NCBI RefSeq assembly: GCF_001293735.1
Contig: NZ_BCAH01000049.1
Location: 1 to 32,606 of the forward strand
Length of the DNA stretch: 32,606 bases
Direction: 5' to 3'
DNA from: Limosilactobacillus gorillae
Lineage (GTDB): Bacteria > Bacillota > Bacilli > Lactobacillales > Lactobacillaceae
Shown here: positions 1 to 6,124 of the stretch, piece by piece
Layout: each line of letters opens with the position of its first letter
Position numbering within the stretch: the stretch's first letter is position 1
Notes under the pieces: model-generated
The model's database searches: none
The model's input: the letters and a program-made list of their open reading frames with translations, nothing else
What the model was told of the DNA's origin: nothing
Position numbers and translations under genes: made by a program

Positions 1-82
1 GTTCTAAGGATTTAACTAAAACCGCTTCATCTAGTGATGACTGTAACTTTAATTTGCACTTGATAGTAACAGCTTGCTGCAT
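1..82 (-). CDS. probable IS200/IS605-type TnpB (OrfB) transposase-accessory protein, 5' end only
   Basis: Only the first 27 codons are in the window; the gene runs off the left edge on the minus strand. It starts at an ATG (82-80) preceded by GTGAGGTGAA, a fair ribosome site, and by a TATAAT box at 117-112. The N-terminus reads MQQAVTIKCKLKLQSS and continues with a helix-like stretch. A short beta-strand rich in Val/Ile/Lys followed by a helix is how many TnpB/OrfB proteins of lactobacilli begin, but 27 residues cannot settle the family. Supporting context: the neighbouring crcB gene is cut off, and an imperfect hairpin (185-224) lies between the cut point and this gene, as at an IS200/IS605 left end. 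It could instead be an unrelated short gene. Family assignment is an inference. Confidence 0.4.
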   Translation of the reverse strand, partial: MQQAVTIKCKLKLQSSLDEAVLVKSLE

Positions 83-111
83 TAGGTTCACCTCACTTTC
101 TTCATACATCT

Positions 112-117
112 ATTATA
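112..117 (-). promoter_or_regulatory. -10 box of the TnpB-like gene
   Basis: TATAAT on the minus strand, about 30 nt upstream of the ATG at 82. No convincing -35 hexamer was found at the usual distance. Confidence 0.4.
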
Positions 118-152
118 TCATATTTAGATGTGCAAAAAGAAAGGGAAAAGGT

Positions 153-178
153 CAAAAAAAGAAGCACCGTAGGTGCTT
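153..178 (-). terminator. rho-independent terminator (minus)
   Basis: Perfect 7-bp stem AAGCACC/GGTGCTT with a 3-nt loop (178-162), followed on the minus strand by seven T. It would stop transcription coming from the crcB remnants before the TnpB-like gene, or could be part of the end structure of the insertion sequence. Confidence 0.7.
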
Positions 179-184
179 GAGTGG

Positions 185-224
185 GGGCTTTCCTCCCATC
201 ACTAAAGTGACGGGTATCCAGCCC
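185..224. repeat. imperfect hairpin, possible insertion-sequence end
   Basis: The inner stem is 8 bp (195-202 with 207-214, one G.T pair) around a 4-nt loop. The outer stem is 5 bp, GGGCT (185-189) with AGCCC (220-224), separated from the inner stem by an asymmetric internal loop. It has no T-run, so it is not a typical terminator. It lies about 20 nt from TTGAT/TTAC sequences (244-240 and 248-245, minus strand), close to where crcB homology ends. IS200/IS605-family elements carry subterminal hairpins and insert next to such short targets. The interpretation is inferred. Confidence 0.4.
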
Positions 225-232
225 ATAATATA

Positions 233-382
233 TCAATGAATCAAGTAACCCAGTAACAAGGCCCCCGCTAAATTGATTAAGAGTGTCGCTACCGGCCAGT
301 TGATACCCCGCTTCTTCCAAAAGCTAGTAATTTGCCAGCGGAGCCAGGCGCCCAGCCCGGCTCCAATTCCAATTAACATCAT
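233..382 (-). pseudogene. crcB: second crcB fluoride channel gene, truncated after 49 codons
   Basis: It begins at ATG 382-380, overlapping the stop codon of the upstream crcB copy by 4 nt (ATGA), the usual tandem arrangement of paired crcB genes in Firmicutes. The 49 residues match the family start: MMLIGIGAGLGAWLRW, a short polar loop, then a second membrane helix with VATLLINLAGALLLGY. It stops at TGA (235-233), whereas CrcB proteins have about 110-130 residues and four membrane helices. The sequence beyond the stop, in all three frames, does not resume CrcB features such as the TTFST motif. The gene has lost its 3' half, probably by insertion or deletion at about 240-248 where the putative mobile element begins. 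The product should be non-functional. Confidence 0.65.
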
Positions 383-745
383 GCCCGCTCGCCCACTTTC
401 TTCGCTAGCCAAAGACCCAGGCCAGCCATTAATAGCCCGCCCAAGGCGGTGGCTGTAAGGTACAAGATCCCGATCAGCGGGGATGCTTGCATGAGTTTTA
501 CCGTGGTAGTGCTCATCGTTGAAAAGGTGGTGAAGGCACCGATTAGTCCGGTCCCCAACCCCAGGTTAAACCAAGTTGGGCACCCCCCTCGTTTGATTCC
601 CCAGTAAGTCCAAAAACTCAGTACAAACGTCCCTGCCAAGTTGACGGCCAGGGTTGCCAGGGGGGCCAGTAAGCAAAAGGCCCAATGCCGCCCGCATACT
701 TCCCCCGATAAAACCGCCCACCAGAACGGCGCTCCCGTTTTTCAT
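379..745 (-). pseudogene. crcB: crcB fluoride channel gene with a frameshift in a G run
   Basis: CrcB forms dimeric channels that export fluoride. The start is ATG 745-743 with GGAGGG 8 nt upstream; an ATG 4 nt earlier is in another frame. The first frame encodes MKNGSAVLVGGFIGGSMRAA and GLLL, a normal CrcB start. The rest, from LATLAVNLAGTFVLSF through the signature GAFTTFSTMS to the C-terminal helix ending KKVGERA, is in a different frame. The switch falls at a run of six G (660-665, plus strand). With five G the frame would be continuous and give a full-length protein of about 121 residues. So this is a single-base insertion: a true mutation, reversible slippage, or a sequencing error. No fluoride riboswitch fold was recognised upstream. 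Confidence 0.75.
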
Positions 746-778
746 TCATTCACCCTCCGTTAATCTAATCAGATTCTA

Positions 779-807
779 ACGATAAGTAGGAATAATTTGA
801 TTGTCAA
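779..807 (-). promoter_or_regulatory. possible promoter of the crcB pair (minus)
   Basis: TTGACA (807-802) and TATCGT (784-779) are spaced 17 nt. The -35 hexamer lies on the same bases as the -35 of the divergent VOC gene, so the two promoters would compete. The -10 match is weak. Confidence 0.35.
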
Positions 808-830
808 GCACTTAAAAGCACAAGTATAAT
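801..830 (+). promoter_or_regulatory. promoter of the VOC gene
   Basis: TTGTCA (801-806), 18-nt spacer, TATAAT (825-830), followed 36 nt later by the start of the VOC gene. The -35 overlaps the minus-strand -35 proposed for crcB. Confidence 0.65.
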
Positions 831-866
831 TATATTTGGAAAAAATAGAAAAGAGGGAATGGATCA

Positions 867-1259
867 ATGAAAATGCGCAGAATTGACCATGTGGTATTGC
901 CGGTAGCAAACCTCGATGCCGCCCGCCGTTTTTACCATGAGGTGTTTGATATGCCCGTGCTCGATCAACAAACAACGGATGACGTCGTCACGTTACGGTG
1001 CGGCCACCAGCTGATCCGCTTGGAAAAGGTTGATCGAAAAGGGGCCTTGGTTGCTTCAAAGCTGATCCCCGGTACCGCTGACCTGTGCCTGGTCGCTGGG
1101 GATGATATGGATGCCATTGTTCACCACCTGCGGTCCTACTTCGTTGATGTCGTGGCCGGCCCGCTCGAAAAGAACGGGTCTGAGGGGAAAATGACCTCCG
1201 TTTACTTACGTGATCCCGATCAAAACCTAATCGAAATCGCCGTCTACGAAAATAAATAA
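867..1259 (+). CDS. VOC superfamily (glyoxalase/dioxygenase fold) protein
   Basis: This 130-residue protein is one vicinal-oxygen-chelate unit. It has the family's opening IDHVVLPVANLDAARRFYHEVF with a likely metal ligand at His8, a second His in CGHQLIRLE, and the closing YLRDPDQNLIEIAVYE with Glu near residue 123. VOC proteins usually dimerise and bind a divalent metal; members include glyoxalase I, ring-cleavage dioxygenases and antibiotic-resistance proteins. Its small size and motif order resemble the uncharacterised glyoxalase-like proteins common in lactobacilli, so no substrate can be named. It starts at ATG after AGAGGGAATGG and appears to be a single gene with its own promoter. Confidence 0.8.
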   Translation: MKMRRIDHVVLPVANLDAARRFYHEVFDMPVLDQQTTDDVVTLRCGHQLIRLEKVDRKGALVASKLIPGTADLCLVAGDDMDAIVHHLRSYFVDVVAGPLEKNGSEGKMTSVYLRDPDQNLIEIAVYENK

Positions 1260-1291
1260 ATTTAGCTCTATTCAAGCGGGGAGGACCTCGC

Positions 1292-1297
1292 TATAAT
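1292..1297 (+). promoter_or_regulatory. -10 box of the acetyltransferase gene
   Basis: TATAAT 36 nt upstream of the chosen start codon. No clear -35 hexamer was seen at 16-18 nt. Confidence 0.45.
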
Positions 1298-1333
1298 GGA
1301 TTTCGTGACTTTTTGAGAAACGAGGTGTTACTA

Positions 1334-1891
1334 ATGGTAGTAACCATGAAACAAACTGCCCGCGCAACTGAGGCTACTTACATCCGCAAGGCAACGCTGG
1401 AAGATTTAGATCGGATCTGGGAGATCGTTGAAGATGCCCGCGCCCTTCTAAAGGCCGATGGTAGCGAACAGTGGCAAAACGGCTACCCAACCCGCTTAAC
1501 CTTTCAACAAGACATCGAGTTTGGGAACTGTTACTTGCTAATCGCGGGTGACCGGATTGCCGGCACCGTTACCCTGATGCCTCAGGGAGATACCCACTAT
1601 AACTACATTGTCGATGGTCAATGGGCCATGCCTGGCCACCCCTTTGCCACCATTCACCGGGTGGCGATCGACTCCGCTTACCGGGGGCGTCACTTTGCCA
1701 ACTACATCATGGCGGCCATGATCTCCGTGGCCTACGCCCAAGGGATCCGGAACTTCCGGATCGCCACCCATGACAAGAACGACCGGGTTCACAACCTGGT
1801 CCAAAACTTCGGCTTCGTTAAGCGGGGCAAGGTTTACACTGGCCCAACGCCAGATGACCTGCGCAACGTTTACGAACTAAACCTTAAGTAA
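1334..1891 (+). CDS. GNAT family N-acetyltransferase
   Basis: Predicted to transfer an acetyl group from acetyl-CoA to an amine; the substrate is unknown. The fold order is typical: an N-terminal strand-helix (TYIRKATLEDLDRIWEIV), a mid-strand IAGTVTLMP, then the acetyl-CoA loop HRVAIDSAYRGRHFANYIM, and a late IRNFRIATHDKNDRVHNLVQNFGF typical of GNAT proteins. The chosen start ATG (1334) has CGAGGTG 7 nt upstream; an upstream in-frame TTG at 1313 has no ribosome site. The product is 185 residues, normal for the family. A hairpin terminator follows directly, so it is probably monocistronic. Confidence 0.85.
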   Translation: MVVTMKQTARATEATYIRKATLEDLDRIWEIVEDARALLKADGSEQWQNGYPTRLTFQQDIEFGNCYLLIAGDRIAGTVTLMPQGDTHYNYIVDGQWAMPGHPFATIHRVAIDSAYRGRHFANYIMAAMISVAYAQGIRNFRIATHDKNDRVHNLVQNFGFVKRGKVYTGPTPDDLRNVYELNLK

Positions 1892-1897
1892 CAAATG

Positions 1898-1934
1898 AAA
1901 CCGGCCGTGCACTTTACCGTGCGCGGCCGGTTTT
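1898..1934 (+). terminator. rho-independent terminator after the acetyltransferase
   Basis: CCGGCCG (1901-1907) pairs with CGGCCGG (1924-1930), extended by flanking A/T pairs, followed by TTTTGTTT. It starts 7 nt after the stop codon. Confidence 0.85.
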
Positions 1935-1974
1935 GTTTACCCAAAGATTAAGGGCGCTACCAGGATATGTCAGT

Positions 1975-1980
1975 TATAAT
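1975..1980 (+). promoter_or_regulatory. -10 box of the AarF-like gene
   Basis: TATAAT 37 nt upstream of the ATG. The -35 region is not recognisable. Confidence 0.45.
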
Positions 1981-2017
1981 AGAAGCAGTAATAATCCTTT
2001 GAAAAGGAGGGCTTTCA

Positions 2018-3733
2018 ATGGCGACCCAACCTGTTTCAGTACCCAAGCGTCTGCGCCAAATCATCAACGTAATCGGTAAAAATCACTTCCTAGCTAACTT
2101 CTACCACCAAACAAATCCGGAGGTGGTGGTGGCAGCCCTGCAAGAACTCGGCCCCACCTTCATTAAACTGGGTCAGTTGCTTTCCACCCGTCCCGACCTG
2201 GTTTCCCCAACCTACATTACCGCTTTGCAGGCTCTGCAAGATCAGGTTCAAGAAGACGACTTCGCTACCGTTAAGCAGACAATCGAAGACTCTACTGGCC
2301 AGACAATTGAGGAGTTGTTTGCCGACTTTGAGGAGGTCCCCTTTGCCTCGGCCTCCATCGGCCAATGCCACAAGGCCCACCTTACCGACGGAACTCCGGT
2401 CGTGGTCAAGGTGCAACACCCCGACGTCCGTCAGTTAGTTGAGGTTGACTTAGCCCTCTTCAACCGGGCAGTCCGCCTCCTCAAGTACGTTCCAAGTGAA
2501 GAGAGCGTTGTCGACTTGCCCCAGGTTGTTGACCAACTCACTCAGTCGTTGCGCTCCGAAATCGACTTGACGATTGAGGCCAAGGCAACCCAGCGCTTTT
2601 ACGACCTCAATAACGGGCGGAGAATTTTCTTGGTGCCTAGAGTTTACCCCCAGCTTTCCTCAAATCGAATCCTGGTTACCCAGCTAATGCCAGGTGATTC
2701 AATTAAGGGCCTGTTGGCTGACCCGCCCACCGTTCCCCTGCCGGCAGGTCTCCCATTGAACGAAGTCCGTAAGGGCGTTGCCCGTTCACTCGTTAAAAAT
2801 TTCATTCAAGAGGTCTTTTCCGACCACTTCTTTCACGCCGATCCCCACCCGGGTAACCTTTTCTTCTTACCAGTAGCCCCGGGGGACAGCCAGACCCAAA
2901 CCCGCTTTGAAAGGCAGTTTGGTGATCTAAGTCTCAAGGTTGAAAATCAAACACCCCTACCGCCCTACCGGCTGGTCTACTTAGATTTCGGGATGATGGG
3001 AACCCTGCCGGCCAGCCTAGCCCAGGGGATCGCCCAGGTGATTGTGGCCATCACCAGCAAGGACAACTACCAGATCAGCCAGGCCATTCTGGGGATTTGC
3101 AACCAGACTGGGCCGGTCGACGAACAAGCATTTAATCACGAACTGGCCAACTTCCTGCGCCCCTACCTGACCACCGGCCTTAAAGACTACGACTTTTCCA
3201 AGATGATCTTTGAAGTCACTAACCTGTGTAAGAGAAATCACCTTCAGGTCAAGCCGGAAGTTACGATGCTGCTACGGGCCTTCGGGACCCTGGAAGGGAC
3301 GGTCGCCAAGCTAGACCCAACCATTTCGTTAATGGACATTGCCCGTCCCTTTGCTAAGCAGTACTTCATGGACCACTTCAACGCCAAGCGCTTCACCGAG
3401 GGCCAAGCCTTGAAGCTCCTGCGGGCCATTGGGGCCACCACCAGCATCCCAATTAAAACGGCAACCTTCTTGGATCAACTGACCAACGGCGAGCAACGCC
3501 TTAACCTTCACTACCAGGGCCAAGACAAGCTCATGGGCCGGCTGGAGGGGATGCTCAACCGACTCTTAACCGTAATCGTCCTGGCCGCCGTGATTCTGGC
3601 CTCCTCGATCCTCGTCGTCGGCGGCACCAACCACCCCGGCATCTACCGGCTCGGGGTCAGCGGTTATTTGATTGCCATCTTGATTCTGATCTGCCTGGTG
3701 ATCGCCAATACCTGGCGGCGTTTTCATCGGTAG
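2018..3733 (+). CDS. AarF/ABC1/UbiB family atypical kinase, membrane-anchored
   Basis: 571 residues. The UbiB signatures appear in order: KxGQ-type element FIKLGQLLSTRPDLV (about residues 50-64), ASIGQCHKAHL and the lysine in VVVKVQHPDV, catalytic FFHADPHPGNLFF, and the metal-binding YLDFGMMG. Two membrane helices end the protein (about 515-568). In proteobacteria UbiB supports ubiquinone synthesis; COQ8/ABC1 relatives act as atypical ATPases on isoprenoid lipid pathways. Lactobacilli lack ubiquinone, so the role here is unclear; a link to quinone or membrane-lipid handling is only an inference. The ATG follows AAAGGAGG at 7 nt. It stands alone and converges with the ROK kinase gene. Confidence 0.85.
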   Translation: MATQPVSVPKRLRQIINVIGKNHFLANFYHQTNPEVVVAALQELGPTFIKLGQLLSTRPDLVSPTYITALQALQDQVQEDDFATVKQTIEDSTGQTIEELFADFEEVPFASASIGQCHKAHLTDGTPVVVKVQHPDVRQLVEVDLALFNRAVRLLKYVPSEESVVDLPQVVDQLTQSLRSEIDLTIEAKATQRFYDLNNGRRIFLVPRVYPQLSSNRILVTQLMPGDSIKGLLADPPTVPLPAGLPLNEVRKGVARSLVKNFIQEVFSDHFFHADPHPGNLFFLPVAPGDSQTQTRFERQFGDLSLKVENQTPLPPYRLVYLDFGMMGTLPASLAQGIAQVIVAITSKDNYQISQAILGICNQTGPVDEQAFNHELANFLRPYLTTGLKDYDFSKMIFEVTNLCKRNHLQVKPEVTMLLRAFGTLEGTVAKLDPTISLMDIARPFAKQYFMDHFNAKRFTEGQALKLLRAIGATTSIPIKTATFLDQLTNGEQRLNLHYQGQDKLMGRLEGMLNRLLTVIVLAAVILASSILVVGGTNHPGIYRLGVSGYLIAILILICLVIANTWRRFHR

Positions 3734-3768
3734 CACGTGACTCGGTCATGAATGGCTGAGTAGTTGAT

Positions 3769-4686
3769 TTAGTATTGCGTAAATTCATGGTTGAGGTGCA
3801 TCAAGAGCCCATCTAGAGCACCATACAGATTAGCTTGGTTACCAAAGTGGGCCGCCACGATCTCCGGCTTCGTCACACCGGCCATCAGGCGGGGATCCTG
3901 GTTTAAGAGGGATTCAAACTGGTCATTAACTTCAGTAATCAAAACGGGCTGGCCGCTGATTCCGCCTCCCAGCAAGATTCGGTCGAGATCCAAGACCGCC
4001 TGCAGATTGATCATGGTTAGGGCAACCCGCCTGCAAAAGGACGTAAAGATTGGCTGGGCCCGTTCGTCACCCTCATTAATTAACTCAAAGGCTGCCCAGC
4101 CATCATTAGGATCCTTGAGATTACAAGCTTTCGCAATCCTTCTAAGCATGTCAACAGCCGAAGTGGTGGCGCCAACTGTCGACTCACGGGATGGTTGATC
4201 AAAATCGGTTCCCATTGCGCTCAGCTGGCCGGCTTTAAAGTTACGCCCGGTCTTCAGGCGCCCATCGATTACGATCCCCCCGCCAATCGAGGTTCCTAAA
4301 GTAACCACGGCCCCATTTTTTACGCCCTTAAGCTGTCCCTGCCACAGTTCAGCAAGGGTTGCGCAATTAGCATCATTACCAATGAAAACCGGACAACCAC
4401 TGACTTGACGGATGTGGCTGGCTAGGTCAACCGTCCCCATGAAGCTGAGGACCCCAGTAAAAGTAACGGTCGACTCCATGGGGTTAACAATTCCGGGAAC
4501 GCTGACACCGATTCCCACCACCGACTTCTCTTGCTTACCGACTAACCGGTCAAGCACTTTGATAAAGTCTGCTCGGTTGTCGGGGGTTAAGACGCGTCCG
4601 TGATCTTGCATCTTGCCTCCGTGATCAAAGTGGGCGTACTTAATTGCCGTTCCCCCAATGTCAATGCTGAAATAACGGTGTTCCAT
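3769..4686 (-). CDS. ROK family sugar/glycoside kinase lacking the zinc motif
   Basis: 305 residues. It has the ATP phosphate-1 motif DIGGTAIK (9-16), the catalytic Asp in GNDANCATLAE (Asp105) and the phosphate-2/adenosine region VTLGTSIGGGIV (128-139), all typical of ROK kinases, which phosphorylate glucose, fructose, N-acetyl sugars or glucosides. Glucokinases and NagK-type members carry GH...CxCGxxGC; here the equivalent region reads KAGQLSAMGTDF with neither His nor Cys. That resembles the zinc-free subgroup that includes beta-glucoside kinases of Listeria, so a glycoside rather than free glucose may be the substrate (inference). There is no N-terminal DNA-binding domain, so it is not a NagC/XylR repressor. 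A cre-like site inside its promoter suggests carbon-catabolite control. Confidence 0.8.
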   Translation of the reverse strand: MEHRYFSIDIGGTAIKYAHFDHGGKMQDHGRVLTPDNRADFIKVLDRLVGKQEKSVVGIGVSVPGIVNPMESTVTFTGVLSFMGTVDLASHIRQVSGCPVFIGNDANCATLAELWQGQLKGVKNGAVVTLGTSIGGGIVIDGRLKTGRNFKAGQLSAMGTDFDQPSRESTVGATTSAVDMLRRIAKACNLKDPNDGWAAFELINEGDERAQPIFTSFCRRVALTMINLQAVLDLDRILLGGGISGQPVLITEVNDQFESLLNQDPRLMAGVTKPEIVAAHFGNQANLYGALDGLLMHLNHEFTQY

Positions 4687-4720
4687 TACTTACCATTTCC
4701 CTTCATTTTCTGTTTCTACT

Positions 4721-4749
4721 ATTATAGCTTGTTTGCGCTTACAAACAAA
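4721..4749 (-). promoter_or_regulatory. promoter of the ROK kinase gene
   Basis: TATAAT (4726-4721) with TTTGTT (4749-4744) 17 nt upstream, on the minus strand. The whole spacer is filled by a cre-like sequence. Confidence 0.6.
4730..4743 (-). promoter_or_regulatory. cre-like operator (CcpA/LacI family)
   Basis: TGTAAGCGCAAACA on the minus strand matches the cre consensus TGWAANCGNTNWCA at all but one defined position. It sits between -35 and -10 of the ROK kinase promoter, a position that would repress. Confidence 0.65.
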
Positions 4750-4828
4750 AGAAGGTTCTCATAGTAAGCATGTTTTTCTGCTTGGTACTAACTAGGCGGC
4801 CGTTAGAATTACCTTAACCAACCCCATC

Positions 4829-4876
4829 AAAAAGCCCCCAAAGTTGGATTTTTCGTCCAGCTTCAGGGACCTGCTT
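4829..4876 (-). terminator. probable terminator after copY (minus)
   Basis: Long imperfect hairpin: AAGC at 4876-4873 pairs with GCTT at 4835-4832, with CCC/GGG and GAAGCTGGA/TCCAACTTT pairing inside, followed by five T on the minus strand. It starts just after the copY stop codon. Confidence 0.55.
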
Positions 4877-4883
4877 ACTTTTG

Positions 4884-5342
4884 CTAACTAATTTGATTAT
4901 GTTCGGTCGCACAACACGCTTCATCGGCCATCCCCGGTACACAGTCACACGGTACTTGGGCTGGGGCCGTCCGCGCCTTTTCGGCAAGAATCCTTTGCAT
5001 GGTGGCGATGTCTTCCTGTGCCAAAGTTGACCGCTCCAACAGGTGGGTAATCGTCTTACCGGCCCGCATCTGACACATGGCATCGAAGAGCTGATCGACA
5101 GCCTGGTCCATTGATTTTTGCTCCGGAATTAGAGGCGTATAAAGAAAACCGCGGCCCTCCTGAATGGTTTTAAGGGCGCCCTTTTTCACCAGCCGCCGTA
5201 AAAGCGTCTTGATTGTAGCCGGCTTCCAGTCGACCCGCTTGGTCAAGACTTCAATTACCTGCGTGCTGGTCACCTGGCCCAAGGTCCACGCAACCCGCAT
5301 CACCCGCCACTCAGCCGGACTAATATCCATTTCTCCGTTCAT
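4884..5342 (-). CDS. copY: CopY/BlaI-family repressor, copper-type, with unusual Cys tail
   Basis: 152 residues. An N-terminal winged helix (about 5-70: ISPAEWRVMRVAWTLG, then VDWKPATIKTLLRRLVKKG) is followed by a helical dimerisation part. The tail has Cys132, Cys134, Cys143 and Cys144. CopY repressors bind Zn or Cu(I) through a CxCx4CxC tail and release the cop box when copper is present. Here the tail has CxC, eight residues, then CC, a changed spacing. A perfect cop box lies in its own promoter, supporting the CopY assignment over BlaI/MecI and indicating autoregulation. No copper ATPase or chaperone gene is next to it, so its targets must be elsewhere. The ATG follows AAAGGGGG. Confidence 0.85.
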   Translation of the reverse strand: MNGEMDISPAEWRVMRVAWTLGQVTSTQVIEVLTKRVDWKPATIKTLLRRLVKKGALKTIQEGRGFLYTPLIPEQKSMDQAVDQLFDAMCQMRAGKTITHLLERSTLAQEDIATMQRILAEKARTAPAQVPCDCVPGMADEACCATEHNQIS

Positions 5343-5363
5343 TTGGGTCCCCCTTTCTTAAAT

Positions 5364-5392
5364 AGTTTACAAGTGTAACCGTACTCCGTCAA
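5364..5392 (-). promoter_or_regulatory. promoter of copY
   Basis: TTGACG (5392-5387), 17-nt spacer, TAAACT (5369-5364) on the minus strand, just upstream of copY. The cop box overlaps the spacer and the -10 hexamer. Confidence 0.6.
5367..5378. promoter_or_regulatory. cop box (CopY operator)
   Basis: TTACAAGTGTAA contains the full TACANNTGTA consensus bound by CopY repressors, 25 nt upstream of the copY start and overlapping its -10. Confidence 0.85.
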
Positions 5393-5398
5393 CTTTAC

Positions 5399-5450
5399 TT
5401 AACCATCCAGTTGAACTAGCGTCAATCTTTAACGTTTTAATGATGGTTAA
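5399..5450. repeat. inverted repeat in the copY upstream gap
   Basis: TTAACCATC (5399-5407) and GATGGTTAA (5442-5450) form perfect 9-nt arms around a 34-nt loop. The rest of the gap 5393-5683 is AT-rich, with no gene or clear second cop box seen. The role of the repeat is unknown. Confidence 0.45.
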
Positions 5451-5683
5451 TTGTCTAACGCCGTTCTTTGGATCGTTCCAATTTTTAAAAGAGGGGCGCT
5501 TCTTTTTCAATTAAGACCGTCCATATCCCTACTCTAATAAAGATATCTTAATGAAAATTGTGTTGGTTTCTGCTCAGGAGCTTCTCACGAGAAACTTAGC
5601 CGAATATTATCGCCGCTCCTGGTTAACTTTGTTATCATGAACGTGAAAAGAAACATGGTTTTACAAAAAAAGGAGTGGTTATC

Positions 5684-5776
5684 ATGATGTCAACAATGAG
5701 TAACGCAATCGCAATTATCACCTTCGTCGCCTTAATCATTGCAACCTTAACCCACTCATTCAACCTGCGCCATTAA
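5684..5776 (+). CDS. 30-residue single-helix membrane peptide (holin-like toxin type)
   Basis: ATG (5684) with AGGAG 8 nt upstream; the product is MMSTMSNAIAIITFVALIIA followed by TLTHSFNLRH. The central 17 or so residues form one membrane helix and the tail is short and basic. The layout (short start, AI-IITF-LIIA helix, short polar tail) resembles the putative holin-like toxin peptides annotated in many lactobacilli, some of which belong to type I toxin-antitoxin pairs. A strong hairpin terminator lies about 85 nt downstream, leaving room for a 3' untranslated region. No clear antisense promoter was identified. The peptide looks genuine because of its ribosome site and composition; the toxin role is a guess. 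Confidence 0.55.
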   Translation: MMSTMSNAIAIITFVALIIATLTHSFNLRH

Positions 5777-5862
5777 GGCAACGAGCTTGAGTACCTACTC
5801 GAAATAATGCAGGTTCAAACGGGCGGTATGGTGTAGCTTAATATTGCATTGGTGACAGAAGC

Positions 5863-5896
5863 AAGGCTTTGACTGTAAAAGGTCAGAGCCTTTTTT
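5863..5896 (+). terminator. rho-independent terminator
   Basis: AAGGCTTTGAC (5863-5873) pairs with GTCAGAGCCTT (5882-5892) with one G.T pair, followed by six T. It ends the transcript of the small membrane peptide. Confidence 0.85.
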
Positions 5897-5995
5897 CTAT
5901 GCCTAAAATCCCAAACTAATAGAACAGGAGTCTTACCTGCCAAAAAGGGATATATAAATAGGAACAAATTAGATATTTATTAATCCCATTTCTAG

Positions 5996-6021
5996 TTTTT
6001 AGGAAATCCTTTTCCTAAAAA
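5996..6021. repeat. perfect 11-bp inverted repeat upstream of gntK
   Basis: TTTTTAGGAAA (5996-6006) and TTTCCTAAAAA (6011-6021) around a 4-nt centre. The T side is 5' and the A side 3', the wrong way round for a terminator on either strand, so it is more likely a protein-binding or structural element. It is 15 nt upstream of the gntK -35 box. Confidence 0.6.
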
Positions 6022-6035
6022 GGCTGGTATAGGTA

Positions 6036-6064
6036 TTGACAGCGTTTTCAAAGTCATTTAATAT
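6036..6064 (+). promoter_or_regulatory. promoter of gntK-gntP
   Basis: Perfect -35 TTGACA (6036-6041), 17-nt spacer, TAATAT (6059-6064). The expected transcript start is near 6071, giving a leader of about 55 nt. Confidence 0.8.
6037..6050 (+). promoter_or_regulatory. cre-like operator over the gntK -35
   Basis: TGACAGCGTTTTCA fits the cre consensus TGWAANCGNTNWCA with one mismatch (C at position 4). It covers the -35 hexamer and the start of the spacer, so binding by CcpA or by the local LacI-family regulator should block the promoter. Confidence 0.6.
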
Positions 6065-6079
6065 TGGTGTATCGATAAA

Positions 6080-6093
6080 CCAGAGCGCTTACA
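6080..6093 (-). promoter_or_regulatory. second LacI-family operator downstream of the gntK promoter
   Basis: On the minus strand TGTAAGCGCTCTGG keeps the LacI-type core TGTAAGCGCT but not the final CA of cre. Lying just after the expected transcript start, it is a candidate operator for the LacI-family regulator at 9127-10134. Confidence 0.5.
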
Positions 6094-6124
6094 TTTACTG
6101 CTCTTGTTAAGGAGGATAAGATTA

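Noticed and set aside
102-320. 72-codon open frame on the minus strand over the crcB remnants
   Set aside because: It has no ribosome site and its sequence is the wrong-frame reading of crcB2 and the hairpins.
746-866. Fluoride riboswitch upstream of crcB
   Set aside because: The leader lacks the conserved GGGCGAUGAGG-like start and pseudoknot partners; only a ribosome site and promoter elements were found.
3734-3768. Terminator between the AarF-like gene and the ROK kinase gene
   Set aside because: A 6-bp hairpin with a wobble is present but has no T run on either strand, so it cannot be supported.
3791-4198. 135-codon plus-strand frame opposite the ROK kinase
   Set aside because: Antisense shadow of a clear kinase gene; composition and start are unconvincing.
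5777-5862. Antisense antitoxin RNA opposite the small membrane peptide
   Set aside because: Minus-strand promoter-like sequences are weak and no minus-strand terminator was found on the far side; not claimed as a feature.
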